A DNA stretch of 64,000 nt from Lucinisca nassula (Eukaryota; Mollusca; Bivalvia; Lucinida; Lucinidae): assembly GCA_963580285.1 (NCBI GenBank), contig OY757019.1, positions 63,074,587 to 63,138,586 on the forward strand, written 5' to 3'. The notes under the pieces are model-generated. The model was not told the DNA's origin, searched no databases, and saw only the letters and a program-made list of their open reading frames with translations. Numbering within the stretch: position 1 is the first letter of the stretch; the number at the start of each line of letters is the position of its first letter. Made by a program: the position numbers and the translations under genes. Shown piece after piece: positions 1 to 11,158 of this stretch.

Positions 1-190
1 TCATTTAAGCCACACCCATTTATGTCTATCAACCAATCAAATTACTTGATGTCATTTTTTGCTACAAATTCATAAACTGAAAGCCAAACAGTGTAGATCC
101 TGATCAGATTGCTTCTTCAGAAGCCATCTGATCTGGATCTACACTGTTTGCAAAGATAGGGGTTGTCGTGAACAGCAAGATAAGGGTTAA
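1..190. repeat. Hairpin MITE, family C, right part
   Basis: Non-autonomous inverted-repeat element entering from outside the window. Positions 85-150 form a long hairpin whose outer arms read CAAACAGTGTAGATCC and its complement, with GATCAGA/TCTGATC inside. The right end is AAGGGTTAA at 184-190, preceded by CAGCAAGAT. A second copy at 27751-27956 shares the ACCAATCAAATTACTTGAT-like inner segment and shows both ends. No ORF. The class is an inference from structure; no transposase is linked to it. Confidence 0.6.
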
Positions 191-194
191 CATT

Positions 195-958
195 TTGACA
201 AATACATAGATCTAATAAAGTTGAGGCTTCTTACACCTTAGAGGGAACGGTCCTCGAAAATGTGAATTCCATTAAATACCTTGGTGTGACAATCACTCAC
301 GATTTGAGATGGAATACACACATTAGCAATATGTGTACAAAGGCGAATAGAACACTTTGTTTCCTGAGGCGAAATCTTCATCAGTGTCCTCAGGATGTGA
401 AAGAGACAGCATACAGGGGACTTGTTCGCCCAATCTTGGAATATGGTAGTTGCATCTGGGACCCAAGCGGAGTGGTCCTTAATGAAGAAATTGAAAAAGT
501 TCAGAATAGAGCTGCTAGATTTGTAACTGGAAATTATTGCTTTGAAACTGGGAGCATGACTGGAATTCTAGGAAAATTAAGATGGGAGTCTCTCAAGAAA
601 AGGAGAAGAGACAGTAGGCTGATACTCTTATACAAAGGTCTAAAGGGTGCTGCCAGCATTCCAACAGATGACCTTGTTCCCCCGGCTAGGCACTGTAGAA
701 AACACCATTCAATGACGTTTCAGACCCTTACTGCAAGAACGGATATTTATAAAGAATCGTTTTTCCCCCGAACCATTAGAGATTGGAATGCCCTTCCCGA
801 TTCTATTATTTTGACGGCTGAAGGTGCTGAGGATTGTGTAGCTAAGTTTACATCTTTGGTTAGAGCTAGGGACTAACTTCCCATATCACAGGTCCTGGTG
901 TATGAATGTCATTTGACGTGTCACAAGTAACAATTCTGATTCTGATTCTGATTCTGGA
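195..958 (+). mobile_element. 5'-truncated CR1-like LINE, 3' end
   Basis: This is the last ~0.75 kb of a non-LTR retrotransposon: the C-terminal end of the RT protein, a ~60 bp 3' UTR, then a short ATTCTG tandem tail at about 934-957. ATTCTG-like octamer tails are typical of CR1 elements. Part of the same UTR and tail recurs at 44178-44263 (+) and 58295-58330 (-), which independently marks this as a repeat family terminus. The 5' end is cut right beside the family C MITE. Confidence 0.75.
203..876 (+). pseudogene. LINE reverse transcriptase, C-terminal (thumb) fragment
   Basis: The frame opens at about 203 with no real start codon; it is the interior of ORF2, so any apparent start near 262 (GTG) is an artefact. 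It shows the RT thumb signature KYLGVTI, the FLRRNL segment, the VRPILEYGS motif and a SFFPRTIRDWNALP C-terminus, all characteristic of CR1/jockey-type LINE proteins. The catalytic palm (F/YxDD) is upstream and missing, so the fragment cannot be active. The stop is TAA at 874-876. No frameshift is visible inside the fragment. Confidence 0.8.
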
Positions 959-1109
959 GATAACTGTCATTCTGGCTATCCATCCATGACGTTTTCATTT
1001 TGGTGTTTTGAATGGGAGGTGCGAGATATTTTGTATAGATTTCTGATCATTGCATACACTCTGTATTTCAAACGTGATAACTCCTGATGACTTGTCATAG
1101 AAGGCCTTT

Positions 1110-1415
1110 TTGACCAATCCATAATGGACAATTGGGGTGGTTGGGTGAGGCAAAGGTGACGTGTATCTTGCGCCAATAGGGCGTCCAGCTGATAGTGGTT
1201 TACAGCTGGACAAGACCTGCTGTTCTTCCAGCAGTTAAGGGTAGTGGGGGAAAACTGTTATTTCTTCTGTTTCTGCTTTTCCATTTCTCCTCTGCCCCTT
1301 ACTTTCATCTGCTCAACTATCTCTTTCATTGCTTTTCTCCCTTTCTCTGGAGAGGGACAAAAATGACCAACAAGGGGTAATGTGCCTTTAAACCCCAAAA
1401 CAATCAATATATGGG
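1110..1415. repeat. Dispersed repeat F (SINE-free copy)
   Basis: Homologous to 57640-58250, 63546 onward and the inverse of 44300-44900. Shared pieces include the GTCCAGCTGAT segment, a CTGCTG...CAGCAG stem and a pyrimidine-rich stretch ending TCTCTGGAGAGGGACAAAAATGA. Unlike those copies it has no family A SINE at the CTTTCATCT point, so it shows the older, unoccupied arrangement. No coding signal beyond a 61-codon chance frame. Confidence 0.55.
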
Positions 1416-2545
1416 ACAAATATCAGAAAAAGGAAGTAGTAATAAAGGAGATGAAGAACAGATTAATCAGTGTGTGACAAGAGACACAGGATGATTAAGA
1501 GCTAATGGTGAAGAGAGGGACAAGGCTATCGTAAGCAGGTTGCCCAACAAAATGGAAGAATGTAAGTGCAGGTGACATCTTAAGATGCACGTTTACAGGT
1601 TATACCACAACTGTGGGAAAAGGGAAGATAGAAGAATGTTTAAGGGATGACTTAACGTTACATTAAACCTCGGGTACAATTTATTTTTAGTCGTGCGACT
1701 TAACAGAAAATAAAGTACCCAGTAAGATTTCAATAGAGACCTTGTAGTGGCCAGTAACACTTACGTGTTTAAAATATAATAATGTCGATGTTACTTCAGC
1801 ACAAACTGGAAACTTTGGATAATGATTCTTGAAATATACAATGTATCCATTAAATGTTGATTGTTTCAAGTCACCAGTTTAGAGAATCACTTGCCAGTAC
1901 ACCCGCTGACAAATATGCTTGGTGATGTATATTCCCCTCACTAAATATAAACCGGAAGGAAATGACCATCAGTAACTTTTCAAAAATATATCTATCGGTT
2001 CCTGTTATGATACATCTATGACCTGCCAGTAAAATAATTTAGTTTATGTTGGTTTTAATATAAATTTTTATCACGATCTGTGACACAACAGGAAAAAGTG
2101 GTAAAATGGTCCATAGATATCGTAGTCCCTTGTTCTTGCCCGGATTGAAACAGAGTCATAAAAAAAAAACAAAAAAAAAAAAACGTCCTTCATACTGACG
2201 AAAAATAAAATTGTTTCAAAAAGTACTAAAAATTATTTAGCGCGAAAATAGTGTAAAATTTACCAAATTTTGGGGGTCAAATTACAATGGTCAAAATGTA
2301 TGGTAACACCGGATGTAATTACGTCATATCATGAATTTTGGTGTCTTCGAGTATTGACAAATATTTTGGATGATGCAATAAATCAACATTCATATGTAAG
2401 CGCAAGCTACACATAACTAAACTCAATCCAACTATACCATCCGCATGGGGGTGGGTGTAAACTCATAGAATTTTCAACCTCTTTTCCCCACCAGATTTGC
2501 TAAATAATCACATGTCATATAGGTTAGGCTCCATCTCAATGAAAC
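1416..2545. other. AT-rich spacer, nothing recognised
   Basis: No ORF with family resemblance, no hairpin family member and no tandem repeat. It contains A-rich runs at about 2161-2183 and several short AT-rich stretches. Confidence 0.5.
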
Positions 2546-2559
2546 GGCACAAATAAAGC

Positions 2560-3880
2560 GTGAGACTTTTGGGTGCATTAAATTTTTCGAAATCTGGTCG
2601 CAAATCCCGGACTATTAGGCGCATTAGGGAAACGCAGGACCCAATGATTGAGCAGGCCGTTCAAGACGCCGATCGCGCTGGCCAGTGTCGTACATACAAT
2701 GCGAGCTTCTCTCATAGGGAGCTACAGAGCGCGCTTAATAAGAAAAAGAGCACTGTCCCCGGGGCAGACACCGTTCACTACGACATGTTTAAAAAAATCT
2801 ACCAGAAAAGGGAAAAAAAGCAACTTCTCGCACTAATAAATAAATCTTGGAACGAGGGGACCCTCCCTACATAATGGAAGGAGAGCACCATCGTTCCAAT
2901 ATTAAAACCGGACAAGGACCCCCACGAGCCGAAATCGTATAGGCCGATTTCACTCACATCAACCATATGTAAAATCATGGAAACCGTGGTAGCATCTAGA
3001 TTAACAGCACACATTGAGAAAAACAACCTCTTAGCAACCGAACAATCAGGTTTTAGGAAACATAGATCTACCATTGATCAAATCACCAGACTGGAATCCG
3101 CCATCCGACAGGCAAAACTAATGAAACACTCACTGGTAGCGATATTTTTGGATTTAGAAAAAGCTTTCGACCTACTATGGACAAGGGGGGGGGGGGGGGG
3201 GGGGGGTCCTCCTAAAACTAAACAAATTCGGAATTCAAGGAAAAATGTTAACCTGGATCAGAGACTTTATGACTGATAGAAAATGAACGTAAAAATAGGT
3301 AGCGAGGTGTCCGGTTTTTATGAATACGAGAACGGTCCCCGCCAGGGGTCGGTGCTATCTCCTATCCTTTTCAACCTATTAATGAACACACTGCAGGAAA
3401 CACTTAATGCATTACCGCTGGAAATATCCATGTTCGCGGATGACGGCTTAGTATAGAAAACCGCGAAAAAAAGTGCCATTCCTGCATTACAAAAAGCGCT
3501 AAATGCCATACATGATTGGGCTACAAACTGGGGCTTCAAACTGTCAACTGAAAAAACAACAGTGGTAGTTTACAATATAAATTTCGCACATATAAAGGGC
3601 ATGCCCAGGCTGACGTATGACGGGCAGGAAATAAAGTACGCCGGTCGTGCCAAATTCCTGGGCATGTACTTTCACAGCAATCTAACATGGAACCTGCACA
3701 ATGAAAACCTGGTGTTCAGGTCCAAGCGGGGCCTAAATGTGCTCAGGGCGGTCTCGGGGGCAAACTTTGGAGCAGACAAGAAAACCCTGATCAAAATGTA
3801 CACGACACTCATAAGAAGCAAAATTGATTATGACTGCCAAGCATACGCGTCTGCGGCGCCCTCACACCTGAAAAAAAACT
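2560..3880 (+). pseudogene. LINE reverse transcriptase domain, broken
   Basis: RT motifs in order: VPGADTVHYDMFKK linker, KSYRPISLTS, SGFRKHRSTIDQ, IFLDLEKAFDLLW, GPRQGSVLSP, then the active-site motif MFADDG with both aspartates kept, and KFLGMYFHSNLTW in the thumb. Breaks: TAA directly after GTLPT at about 2872; a G22 tract at 3185-3206 in place of the usual G-LLLKL segment after DLLW; TGA near 3281; TAG near 3453 two codons past the active-site motif; an A-run frameshift at about 3870. The ATG near 2560 is not a real start; the 5' part is gone. Confidence 0.75.
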
Positions 3881-3968
3881 AGATAGCATACAGGCCACAG
3901 CCCTCCGAATCGCTACTGGGGCATACAGGGGAACGCGGAACCTGGACCTGGAGATTGAATGCAGCGTC

Positions 3969-5171
3969 ATGCCCCTGCACCTGCGGAGGGATGAACTGCA
4001 ACTCAAGTACTGGGCCCGCTCAAGCAGTCTTAGGGAAAGTCTCCCTATAAACAAAATGATCGCCGACACGCCCAATCATGTTAAAAGAGATAGGTTAAGA
4101 GGAAAGATCCCCTATATTATCAAAGTCCAGGACTTAATTAAAAACCATGTCCTCGAGCAGGTCAAAACAGCGGAAAAAACATATCCGGAAGTTTTTAACT
4201 TAAGAAGCCTATGCGCAAAAACAACACTAACGGGTGTCATAAAGAAAAATGAAACATCACAGAAAAAATGCAATGAGATCGCAGAATCACACATCAGTGA
4301 AAACTATAAGCAAGCGCTTAAAATTTTCACTGATGGAAGCAAAGATGCTGACAAAAAAGAAACGGGGTGTGCTTTCACAATACCAGAATTAAACTTCGAC
4401 CAAAAATTCAAACTTAACACGCACCTCAAGTCTACACTGCAGAATTTATAGCCATACAAAAAGCTTTGGAATGGATACAGGAACAAAAACCCGATAGTGT
4501 TGTTATACTAACAGACCCATTAAGCTCAATACAAAACATAAACTCTGGGAATAGCACTACAAGACTGGATATACTGCAGAACATTCATATCCTAATACAC
4601 AAAATTCTAAACTGTGGTATCACCCTGAACATAGATTGGATCCCCTCCCACTGCAACGTGAAGGGGAATGAGCGCGCAGACACACTGGCTAAAGAAGCAC
4701 TGGGCCCGGGGAAAGGCACTTGACTACCTCCCCACCCCACAAGAAGTATATGCAATCATTAAGGCCCGCATCAAAAAGGAATGGGCGCGCATATGGCAGG
4801 GACAACACGGTTTTAGACATTCGATCTGTCAGTCCTTTACCCCGATTTTGGTACAATATAGCGACAGCCGAAAGCTCGATCGCATATATGCACGACTAAG
4901 ACTCGGGGTCAACGGACTAAATGCACACAGAATCTTCTATAGCGAGGCCGATCCATTATGCGGGCACTGTGGCGGGGTGGAGTGTGTTCAACACTACCTA
5001 GCAGAGTGCCCCGCACACGGCCCCGCCAGAAGGGATCTAAAGGGAGAACTGACAACATTAGGATACCAAGGGGAGAGAAACGCGGTTTCTCTACTCAATC
5101 TAAATTCACCGGAAATGAGGGACGCGGTCTTCAAATTCTTTGAGAAAACAAACTACCTGGACAAAATATAG
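3969..5171 (+). pseudogene. LINE RNase H domain and C-terminal zinc finger, broken
   Basis: Continues the RT above in other frames. RNase H-type residues are visible: IFTDGSK (first Asp), TAEFIAI (Glu), LTDPLSS (Asp) and GNERADTLAKEA (last Asp), in the right order. The last block holds CGHCGGVECVQHYLAEC, a C-x2-C...H-x4-C finger usual at the end of I-like ORF2 proteins. Frame changes occur near 4435 (within the Glu motif) and near 4710. The protein ends at TAG 5169-5171. A dead relic. Confidence 0.75.
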
Positions 5172-5344
5172 GGGAAAACTAAGGGCGCAGACTAAATTTA
5201 ATCGCATTGTACCGTAAAACACACCCAGTACGAGAATACATACGTTAAACCAAAATCTCTAGAGACCCGAGTTCAGAACAGTAAAAATAAATATTCCAAC
5301 CGCACCTTAGACGCTACCAACCAACAAGAATTCCGCCGAAGGCT

Positions 5345-6269
5345 ATGTCGCGCCTGTGGGGGCGCAAAGTCACCGAACCATGACATCTAGGCCAAGATCA
5401 AACATAGATGCTTGCATAAAAGGCTTGTACTAAGTATCATTAATGAAGTTCAAATAATTCTTGATAAATGAACTTAACCATTAGGGTGAACGCTAGGGTG
5501 GTGGCAATATTTTACAAAGTCAGTGAACCATGAAATGTAGGTCAAGGTAAAATATGGATGCTTGCATTTAAGTTGCCATCCCGAGATATAAGTTTGTACC
5601 AAGTATCGTTAATGAAGCTCTTATGGTTCTTGAGAAATTAACTTGACCAGTAAGGTGAACGCTAAGGTGGTCGCAATATTTTAAAAAGTCAGTGAACCAT
5701 GAAATTTAGGTCAAGGTTGAATATGGATGCTTGCATTGAAGTTGCCATCCACAGATTCTAGTTTGTACCAAATATCATTAAAGAAGCTGTTATAGTTCTT
5801 GAGAAATAAACTTGACCACTAGGGTGATCGCAATATTTTACAAAGTCAGTGAACCATGAAATGTAGGTCAAGGTGAAATATGGATGCATGCATGTAAGTT
5901 GCCATCCCCAGACACAAGTTTGTATGACGTATCATTAATGAAGCTCTGATAGTTCTTGAGAAATAAACTTGACCATTAGGGTGAACCTAGGGTGGTCGCA
6001 ATATTTTACAAAGTCAGTGAACCATGAAATGTAGGTCAAGGTGAAATATGGATGCTTGCATGTAAGTTGTCATCCCCAGACACAAGTTTGTACCAAGAAT
6101 CATTAATGAAGCTCTTATAGTTCTCGAGAAATAAACTTGACCATTAGGGTGAACGCTAGGGTGGTCGGAAATGTTGACGCCTTGACGAACGGACGAACGA
6201 ACGAACGGACGAACGGGCGGAAAACCGGGCGCCTATATCGCACCATGCTAATAGCAGGCGCGACAAAAA
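5345..6269 (+). mobile_element. Helitron-like (pearl-type) non-autonomous element H1
   Basis: About five copies of a 150-170 bp core, each with the phrase GTGAACCATGAAATGTAGG, followed by an ACGA/ACGG microsatellite (6184-6218) and a 3' hairpin. A perfect 11-bp subterminal inverted repeat brackets it: TGTCGCGCCTG at 5345-5355 and CAGGCGCGACA at 6255-6265. Core repeats + ACGG tract + 3' stem-loop is the published architecture of bivalve pearl elements, later grouped with Helitron-like elements. No coding capacity. Termini beyond the inverted repeats are inferred. Confidence 0.7.
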
Positions 6270-6299
6270 GGGCCGTAGTGACCAAAGGGTGGCCGTCTC

Positions 6300-6850
6300 G
6301 CAGCGAAAAGGGGAACAAAGTCAACGATAGGCGCTGTGGTTGCGGCCTCGGCTTTACACTAAGGAGTGCCTATCGGTGACAGCGATCCCTGGATCACTGT
6401 GAGAAGACCATAGCAGAACGGGGCATGGACCCACAACAAGGAAAATCCATAGCCCCGACCCACCCTCCAGAGGGGATGTGGCAAGCGAGAAGTTAAGACA
6501 AGGTGTAGCGTTGTGGTTGCAGCCCACTGGCTTTGCACTTATGAACGCTGCACCAAGGTCCTAGCTGATCGGGAGCCACACAGCCCGAAAGAGGACCACA
6601 CGAAAGCACGCCGGGACTGAGCATGGACCCACCACAAGGAAAATCCATCGCCCAGCCCCTCCTGAGGGGGTGAGACAAACGGGAAGTCAGGACGAGACGT
6701 AGCGCTGTGGTTGCGGTCCTTGGACTTTGCACTTAGGAGCGTTGCGTCAAAATCCTGGCTGATCGAGAGCCACACAACCCAAAGGAGAACGGCACAACAG
6801 CACACTAGCAAACAAAGCCTCTCCTTCAGGAACGCATATAGAAAAGTGGG
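6300..6850. repeat. Diverged tandem repeat, ~190 bp x 3
   Basis: Three imperfect copies of a block containing GCTGTGGTTGCGG (near 6328, 6508, 6702) followed by a CTTTGCACTTA-like and a GGGAGCCACAC-like segment. Small frames on the minus strand arise from the repeat itself. No function recognised. Confidence 0.5.
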
Positions 6851-7500
6851 ACAGAAATAAGAAACAAGACGCCTTATCACATCTTTTTCTTTCTTTTTTC
6901 GCAACTTTCGCTTTCGAATAAAGGATGTACATTATAAGGTTACCCAAACGGAATGACCTGGGGACCCTCAAAAGGGCCTTTTGCATACCACCACGACTGA
7001 AAAACCGCATCTCGCCTGGTATATCATACAGTCCTCCGTACTGCCCTTGTCGCATAACATAAAAATCACCAAAAACAGCAAATCGCGCCATGACCGTAAT
7101 AAAGACAGACGGTCAAGATGGCCACATATCAATACAGACAAGGGCAATTAACTAACTAACTAGGCCATGACTTAGCGCGACCCTAAAGGAAGGCTTTTAA
7201 CACACAACCACCCACGCGAAACTAAACAGCATACAACCACACAAGGTAGGTAGATATAGCGATAGTTGTAGGATAGGAATACAGTAGAGAGGATAGTATA
7301 GAAAAGAGAGATCACAAACCTGGAGTTAGAGGAAGAAGGGGAAGAGTTTTCTCCAAAAAAAGCGATTTCAAACATTTTTATTTGTGTAAATATGAAACAT
7401 TAAAAACAAGACCGCATAGGAGCGCTCGACTGCGCACGTGCGCAGGCGGACGCTTGTATGCGACCTACATGATTACAACAATTTTCACTAACCACTTTGA
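6851..7500. other. Spacer with simple-sequence patches
   Basis: No gene recognised. It contains an ACTA-type run near 7150-7163 and AT-rich sequence. The small minus-strand frames (for example 6747-7091) have no family resemblance. Confidence 0.45.
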
Positions 7501-7504
7501 CTAA

Positions 7505-7565
7505 AGTGATTGGCAAACGTTGTCTCGGGTCCCCAAACGACTAGGCAAGAACACATTTTTTCTAC
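7505..7565 (+). repeat. Short dispersed repeat, copy 1
   Basis: Matches 7965-8025 in the same orientation around GGCAAACSTTGTCTCGGG and a GGCAAGAACACA-like end. A pair of degenerate ~60-bp relics about 460 bp apart. Confidence 0.45.
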
Positions 7566-7570
7566 TAAGG

Positions 7571-7676
7571 TGCCTTCCTTCACGTAGGATGCGATAATGA
7601 TATGCAAACATGGCGACACAAAATGACCCTCATACGGTCCCAAAGAATACGGCATCCTACGTCGAGGAGGGCATCA
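7571..7676. repeat. Imperfect inverted repeat
   Basis: TTCACGTAGGATGC in the left arm mirrors GCATCCTACGTCGAGG in the right arm with a loop of about 60 bases. Possibly a small foldback relic. Confidence 0.35.
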
Positions 7677-7852
7677 CTTTTTCTTAACTTCAAACGAAAA
7701 AGCAGAAAAGGGGATTGACCAACTTTCCACATCCTCCGCGAAAGAGGTCACCCACTAACTAAAATAATTACTAATTTGAGTCCGAGAGGGCGGAAGCCAA
7801 CACACCATGTTACTATCTTATATGTTGTATGTACAGAATAATAATAATAAAA

Positions 7853-7876
7853 AAAATATATATATATATATATATA
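7853..7876. repeat. (TA)n microsatellite
   Basis: An uninterrupted TA run after an AAT/AAAAT-rich stretch. Confidence 0.85.
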
Positions 7877-7964
7877 ATCTACAAGCACAACCTTGCAGGT
7901 ACAAAAATTGTCCTTCCTAACAATTGTGGGCGGATGGGCCTGTCCCAAAAAGGACAACACCACA

Positions 7965-8025
7965 AACGAGATCGGCAAACCTTGTCTCGGGCCTCCAAAT
8001 GGCTAGACAGGAATACACTTTAAGT
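7965..8025 (+). repeat. Short dispersed repeat, copy 2
   Basis: Partner of 7505-7565; see that entry for the shared core. Confidence 0.45.
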
Positions 8026-8159
8026 ATAAATATATTTTATTGCAACTATTACATATATATGTGTGCAATGGGGTTGGGTCACACGTTCTCTCAATATTAG
8101 TTACGACCCTTCCCCTACAAAATGACATCAATAAATTATAGTCACATGATAATGATATG

Positions 8160-8223
8160 AACGAACTAATAAATAAATGAATAAATAAATAAATAAATAA
8201 GTATATAAATAAATAAATAGATA
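8160..8223. repeat. (AAAT)n microsatellite
   Basis: AATA/AAAT tetranucleotide run with a few interruptions. Confidence 0.85.
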
Positions 8224-9100
8224 GTGTGCGCCATCTCGGGTGAGCATGGAGTGATTGGCATCTACTAAAATACTAATCAGAAAATCGTTTCGTATTTTTA
8301 ATGTAACTTCTGACAGCTCTAATCAAAGCGCCAAAGGCACTGAAATGACAGATTCTATGAGAAAATCAAAACACTGTGAAAACTTACAGACAACCTTTCT
8401 AAAAAGATCTTAAAATTTAGAAAAGTAGTTCTGCAAATTCCATTGTATGATATGTTTGCAGATGTCTATACACCGGTGGTATCATGAAATGCCATACGAT
8501 GTTTCTTTGGAAAGAAACTATTTACGTTTTCAAAACCAAACATTAAAATTCAAGTTTTAAAAATGCTACTGTCAATTAGTAACATTTTTGTCTGGTCGGT
8601 TGTGGATACCTCCCCACAAAAGATACTCTATTTTTCACACAGAGATCGGAGGAGAAAGGATGGTCAGTCCAGTACATGAATTCCATTGGCTTGAAGACAT
8701 TTTTGAGTAAGAACAGCACTATAAACCTGCTGCATTAGATATCCCGGATTCTGAGCGTAAACAAATAAATGGAACCACGTGAGGCCGATGCACTTGATTG
8801 ATGTAACGTCTCGCTGTTCAGTTAACCTCTCAGCCATGATCTTGAATGTTCTTAATGTCGCTAGCTACATGCAATAGCTCGACATACCTTTTCGCTTATT
8901 CCATCCGATATGTCATAGTCTATTACGAAAGGGTCGTCTCGGCATACCTTACAGCTATATGTCGAAACATCCCGAAACGACAATCGGCTACTGGCGTGAT
9001 TCACGCTGAAGTGCGATGTGTCACTGAAACGCATATCATGCGAGTCGCTTAGACGCCAATATACATGTACGTATTTCATGCACCAGCGTTAAACCCGAAT
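8224..9100. other. Spacer, nothing recognised
   Basis: No ORF or repeat with recognisable identity. The opposing frames at 8846-9052 (+) and 8861-9079 (-) overlap each other and lack any family signature. Confidence 0.45.
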
Positions 9101-9151
9101 TCACACACACACACACACGCACGCACGCACGCACGCGCGCGCGCGCGCACC
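9101..9151. repeat. Alternating (CA)n-(CGCA)n-(CG)n tract
   Basis: About 48 bases of strict pyrimidine-purine alternation passing from CA through CGCA to pure CG repeats. This composition favours left-handed Z-DNA under negative supercoiling. A 65-codon frame across it is an artefact of the repeat. Confidence 0.85.
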
Positions 9152-9512
9152 AGCGTAAGTTTTCCGTACTGTGTCGACGTCTTAATTTTGGTCACGACAG
9201 GGACGTCTAGCTTTCAAAAAATGCATCGCATAAGGGCGACGAACAGTGTCAGTGCTTATTAGTCGGTAGTTGAAACCCTTTGTTTATCTACAGGTACAGT
9301 GTAGCAGATGCCGGCGGAAATCTGCTTCGCATATGCGTCTGTCGGATGAATCGATCTTGACGTACTGACGTCGGTCTTCCGCTACGTCGACGTCCACAAG
9401 CGTCTTCTGATGATAGTAAGCTGTCGCTCCAACAGACAAATAGATCACACACATGTGGCACCCAAAATCAGAGTCAGCGCCATCCGCTTTCCGACCAGCT
9501 TCTAAATGTCCA

Positions 9513-9682
9513 TTAGAAGCCTCCGTGGTGTAGTGGTTATGCTACTCGCCTTGTAAACCAGGGATCGCAGGATCGATTCCGGACTTCTCCAGACTTTCGG
9601 ATGTGTCTTTAAACCGAGGTATCGTCTCCGTATGACCTTAGCTGTTGGTGGGACGTAAAACTCAAACACTCACTCACTCACT
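9513..9682 (+). mobile_element. tRNA-derived SINE, full length
   Basis: The head at 9519 resembles a tRNA: A-box-like GTGTAGTGGTTA, a CTTGTAA loop giving a TGT (Thr-type) anticodon, and B-box GATCGATTCC. The body carries AGCTGTTGGTGGGACGTAAAA and the tail is (ACTC)n. Flanks CTAAATGTCCA (9502-9512) and CTAACTGTCCA (9683-9693) look like an 11-bp target-site duplication with one change. The acceptor stem is not paired as in a functional tRNA. Mobilised by a LINE in trans, by analogy with other SINEs. Confidence 0.75.
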
Positions 9683-9856
9683 CTAACTGTCCAGGATTTA
9701 ATGAAAATGTTGCAATACGTTCTCACTTGATGCTTTTTGAGAACAAAATACAATATTCTTTTCTAGGCACGACCTTACATCACACATCAAAAGTTTGATC
9801 CTGAACATGTGGTTTCTATCAGTGCTGGTGTGAAGGTGGTACACAGGATCGTTGGC

Positions 9857-10154
9857 CCCCGTCCATCGGGGCTTAAAGAAATAGAAGGGCTGCTTGATGC
9901 TTCCAAGCAGAGCTGAAACCGACACGCACACGAGTACTGGTAATCTGCTTAGAGGATCTAAGCCTGCCCAGGCAAAGAGGTGCGAGTCGGACCGTCCATG
10001 CATATAAACCCTATTGGTTTCATTGGGCGGCTGGGCTTGGGATGTCATTTCATCTCAGTGTCGGGTAAAAGTCCCACAAAATTGGAAGCAACGTCTCCAA
10101 AATGACCTATACCGTGTTGACGGGGACGTGAAACCTCAAATCAAACAAAACAAA
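9857..10154 (+). mobile_element. Family A SINE-like element, full length with TSD
   Basis: A ~298-bp unit from CCGTCCATCGGGGCTT to an A-rich tail (CAAACAAAACAAA). It is flanked by ACACAGGATCGTTGGC (9841-9856) and ACACAGGATCGTGGC (10155-10169), a long target-site duplication that indicates retrotransposition. The 3' part holds GTGTTGACGGGGACGTGAAA, the same module as in the tRNA-SINE. A weak B-box-like GGTGCGAGTC lies mid-element; no clear tRNA or 5S head was found, so the promoter type is open. Around a dozen copies or fragments occur in the window. Confidence 0.75.
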
Positions 10155-10169
10155 ACACAGGATCGTGGC

Positions 10170-11095
10170 CGGACTGGTAACCATACGTCACGGTTAATTG
10201 ATTTAACCTTTTTAGCTTAAGGGCATGGAGCCGAAGCGTGTTGTAATCATGCAATCGTTTGGGTTCTGCAGCGTCCGAACTTGGTCTACACTGTTTGCCA
10301 AGCTCACCCTATGATTCCAGGATAACCCTCTTCAGTCTTACCAAACAATCACCCAAAACATAGCCGGGTCGTTTGTCAGTCTTGGGTACATGTAAGTTTT
10401 ATCTGTAAAATCTGCACTTGAATAAAATGTTCGATCTGGTAAACAATGTAGACTAAGATCAAACGCCACAGAACACGGTGCTGATCTTGTTCCACATTTT
10501 TTGCATAAGCTACTAACATCCGTTAAGTTTAAACGGATCAGTCCAAGTCCTCGTTCATGACCAGCCTGCATTTAGAGACAATCGACATGACTGTTGTCAG
10601 TGCTTTTATTCACTGCCTTGAGTTTCTGGAGTGTACTCTTCCATCACTGAAGTTTGGCTCGTCCATTGTGCTAAATATGGCACCTAGAATTATATCACAG
10701 GACCTACACTGTTTGTATAGGTATCTGTACCATATTCAAGGGTTGAAAGGGAAAGCCTTTCTCGCAAAGTCTGATATACACCTAGTTGTAACTGACCTAG
10801 ACTTGACCTCGAATGTCGGAAAGCCCATTAATATTCTGGTCTGCAGCTGACCTGCTGGTCTTTAAGGATTAAATATTGACAGCACTCTTAGAAAACAGTG
10901 TAAAACCTGAGCAGACGTCTGAGCAGGTGTCGCATTATTTTGGGTATACAGTCTCGCATGATGCAGCTGATTCATATGAAATGCTGAATCTATTCTCTGA
11001 AAGGTAAGATAAAATCGTCAAGTCGTCTGCTTCAAAAGTTTGTATTGCGATTATAGAATATACAATTTTGATAACTGCGCCAAACCGGACTACAT
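10170..11095. other. Spacer with degenerate hairpin modules
   Basis: No gene. About 10440-10500 holds a weak copy of the hairpin module (GTAAACAATGTAGAC ... GATCTTGTTCCACA), and 10285-10298 has the CTACACTGTTTGCC arm alone. The rest is unassigned. Confidence 0.4.
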
Positions 11096-11158
11096 TTTTG
11101 TGCGAACTCATATTTCTTTGGCGGTCAAAGCCGGAAGAAATTCGTAAGAAAGCCGGAA

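Larger units (their letters stand above)
2550..5344 (+). mobile_element. Decayed I-superfamily LINE (RT + RNase H)
   Basis: A 2.8-kb remnant of a non-LTR retrotransposon with RT, RNase H and a C-terminal CCHC finger in the order typical of I/Ingi/R1-related clades. The endonuclease half is absent (5' truncation near 2550). Several stops and frameshifts, plus a run of 22 Gs at 3185-3206 inside the RT, make it inactive. Its 3' UTR runs to about 5344, where a Helitron-like element begins immediately. Confidence 0.75.

Noticed and set aside
6539..7091. Minus-strand frames of 114-121 codons
   Set aside because: They overlap each other in different frames over degenerate tandem repeats; no family resemblance.
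9065..9262. 65-codon frame across the CA/CG tract
   Set aside because: Open only because the microsatellite encodes alternating residues without stops.
9519..9590. Functional tRNA-Thr gene
   Set aside because: A- and B-boxes are recognisable but the stems do not pair properly, and it is joined to a SINE body with a TSD.
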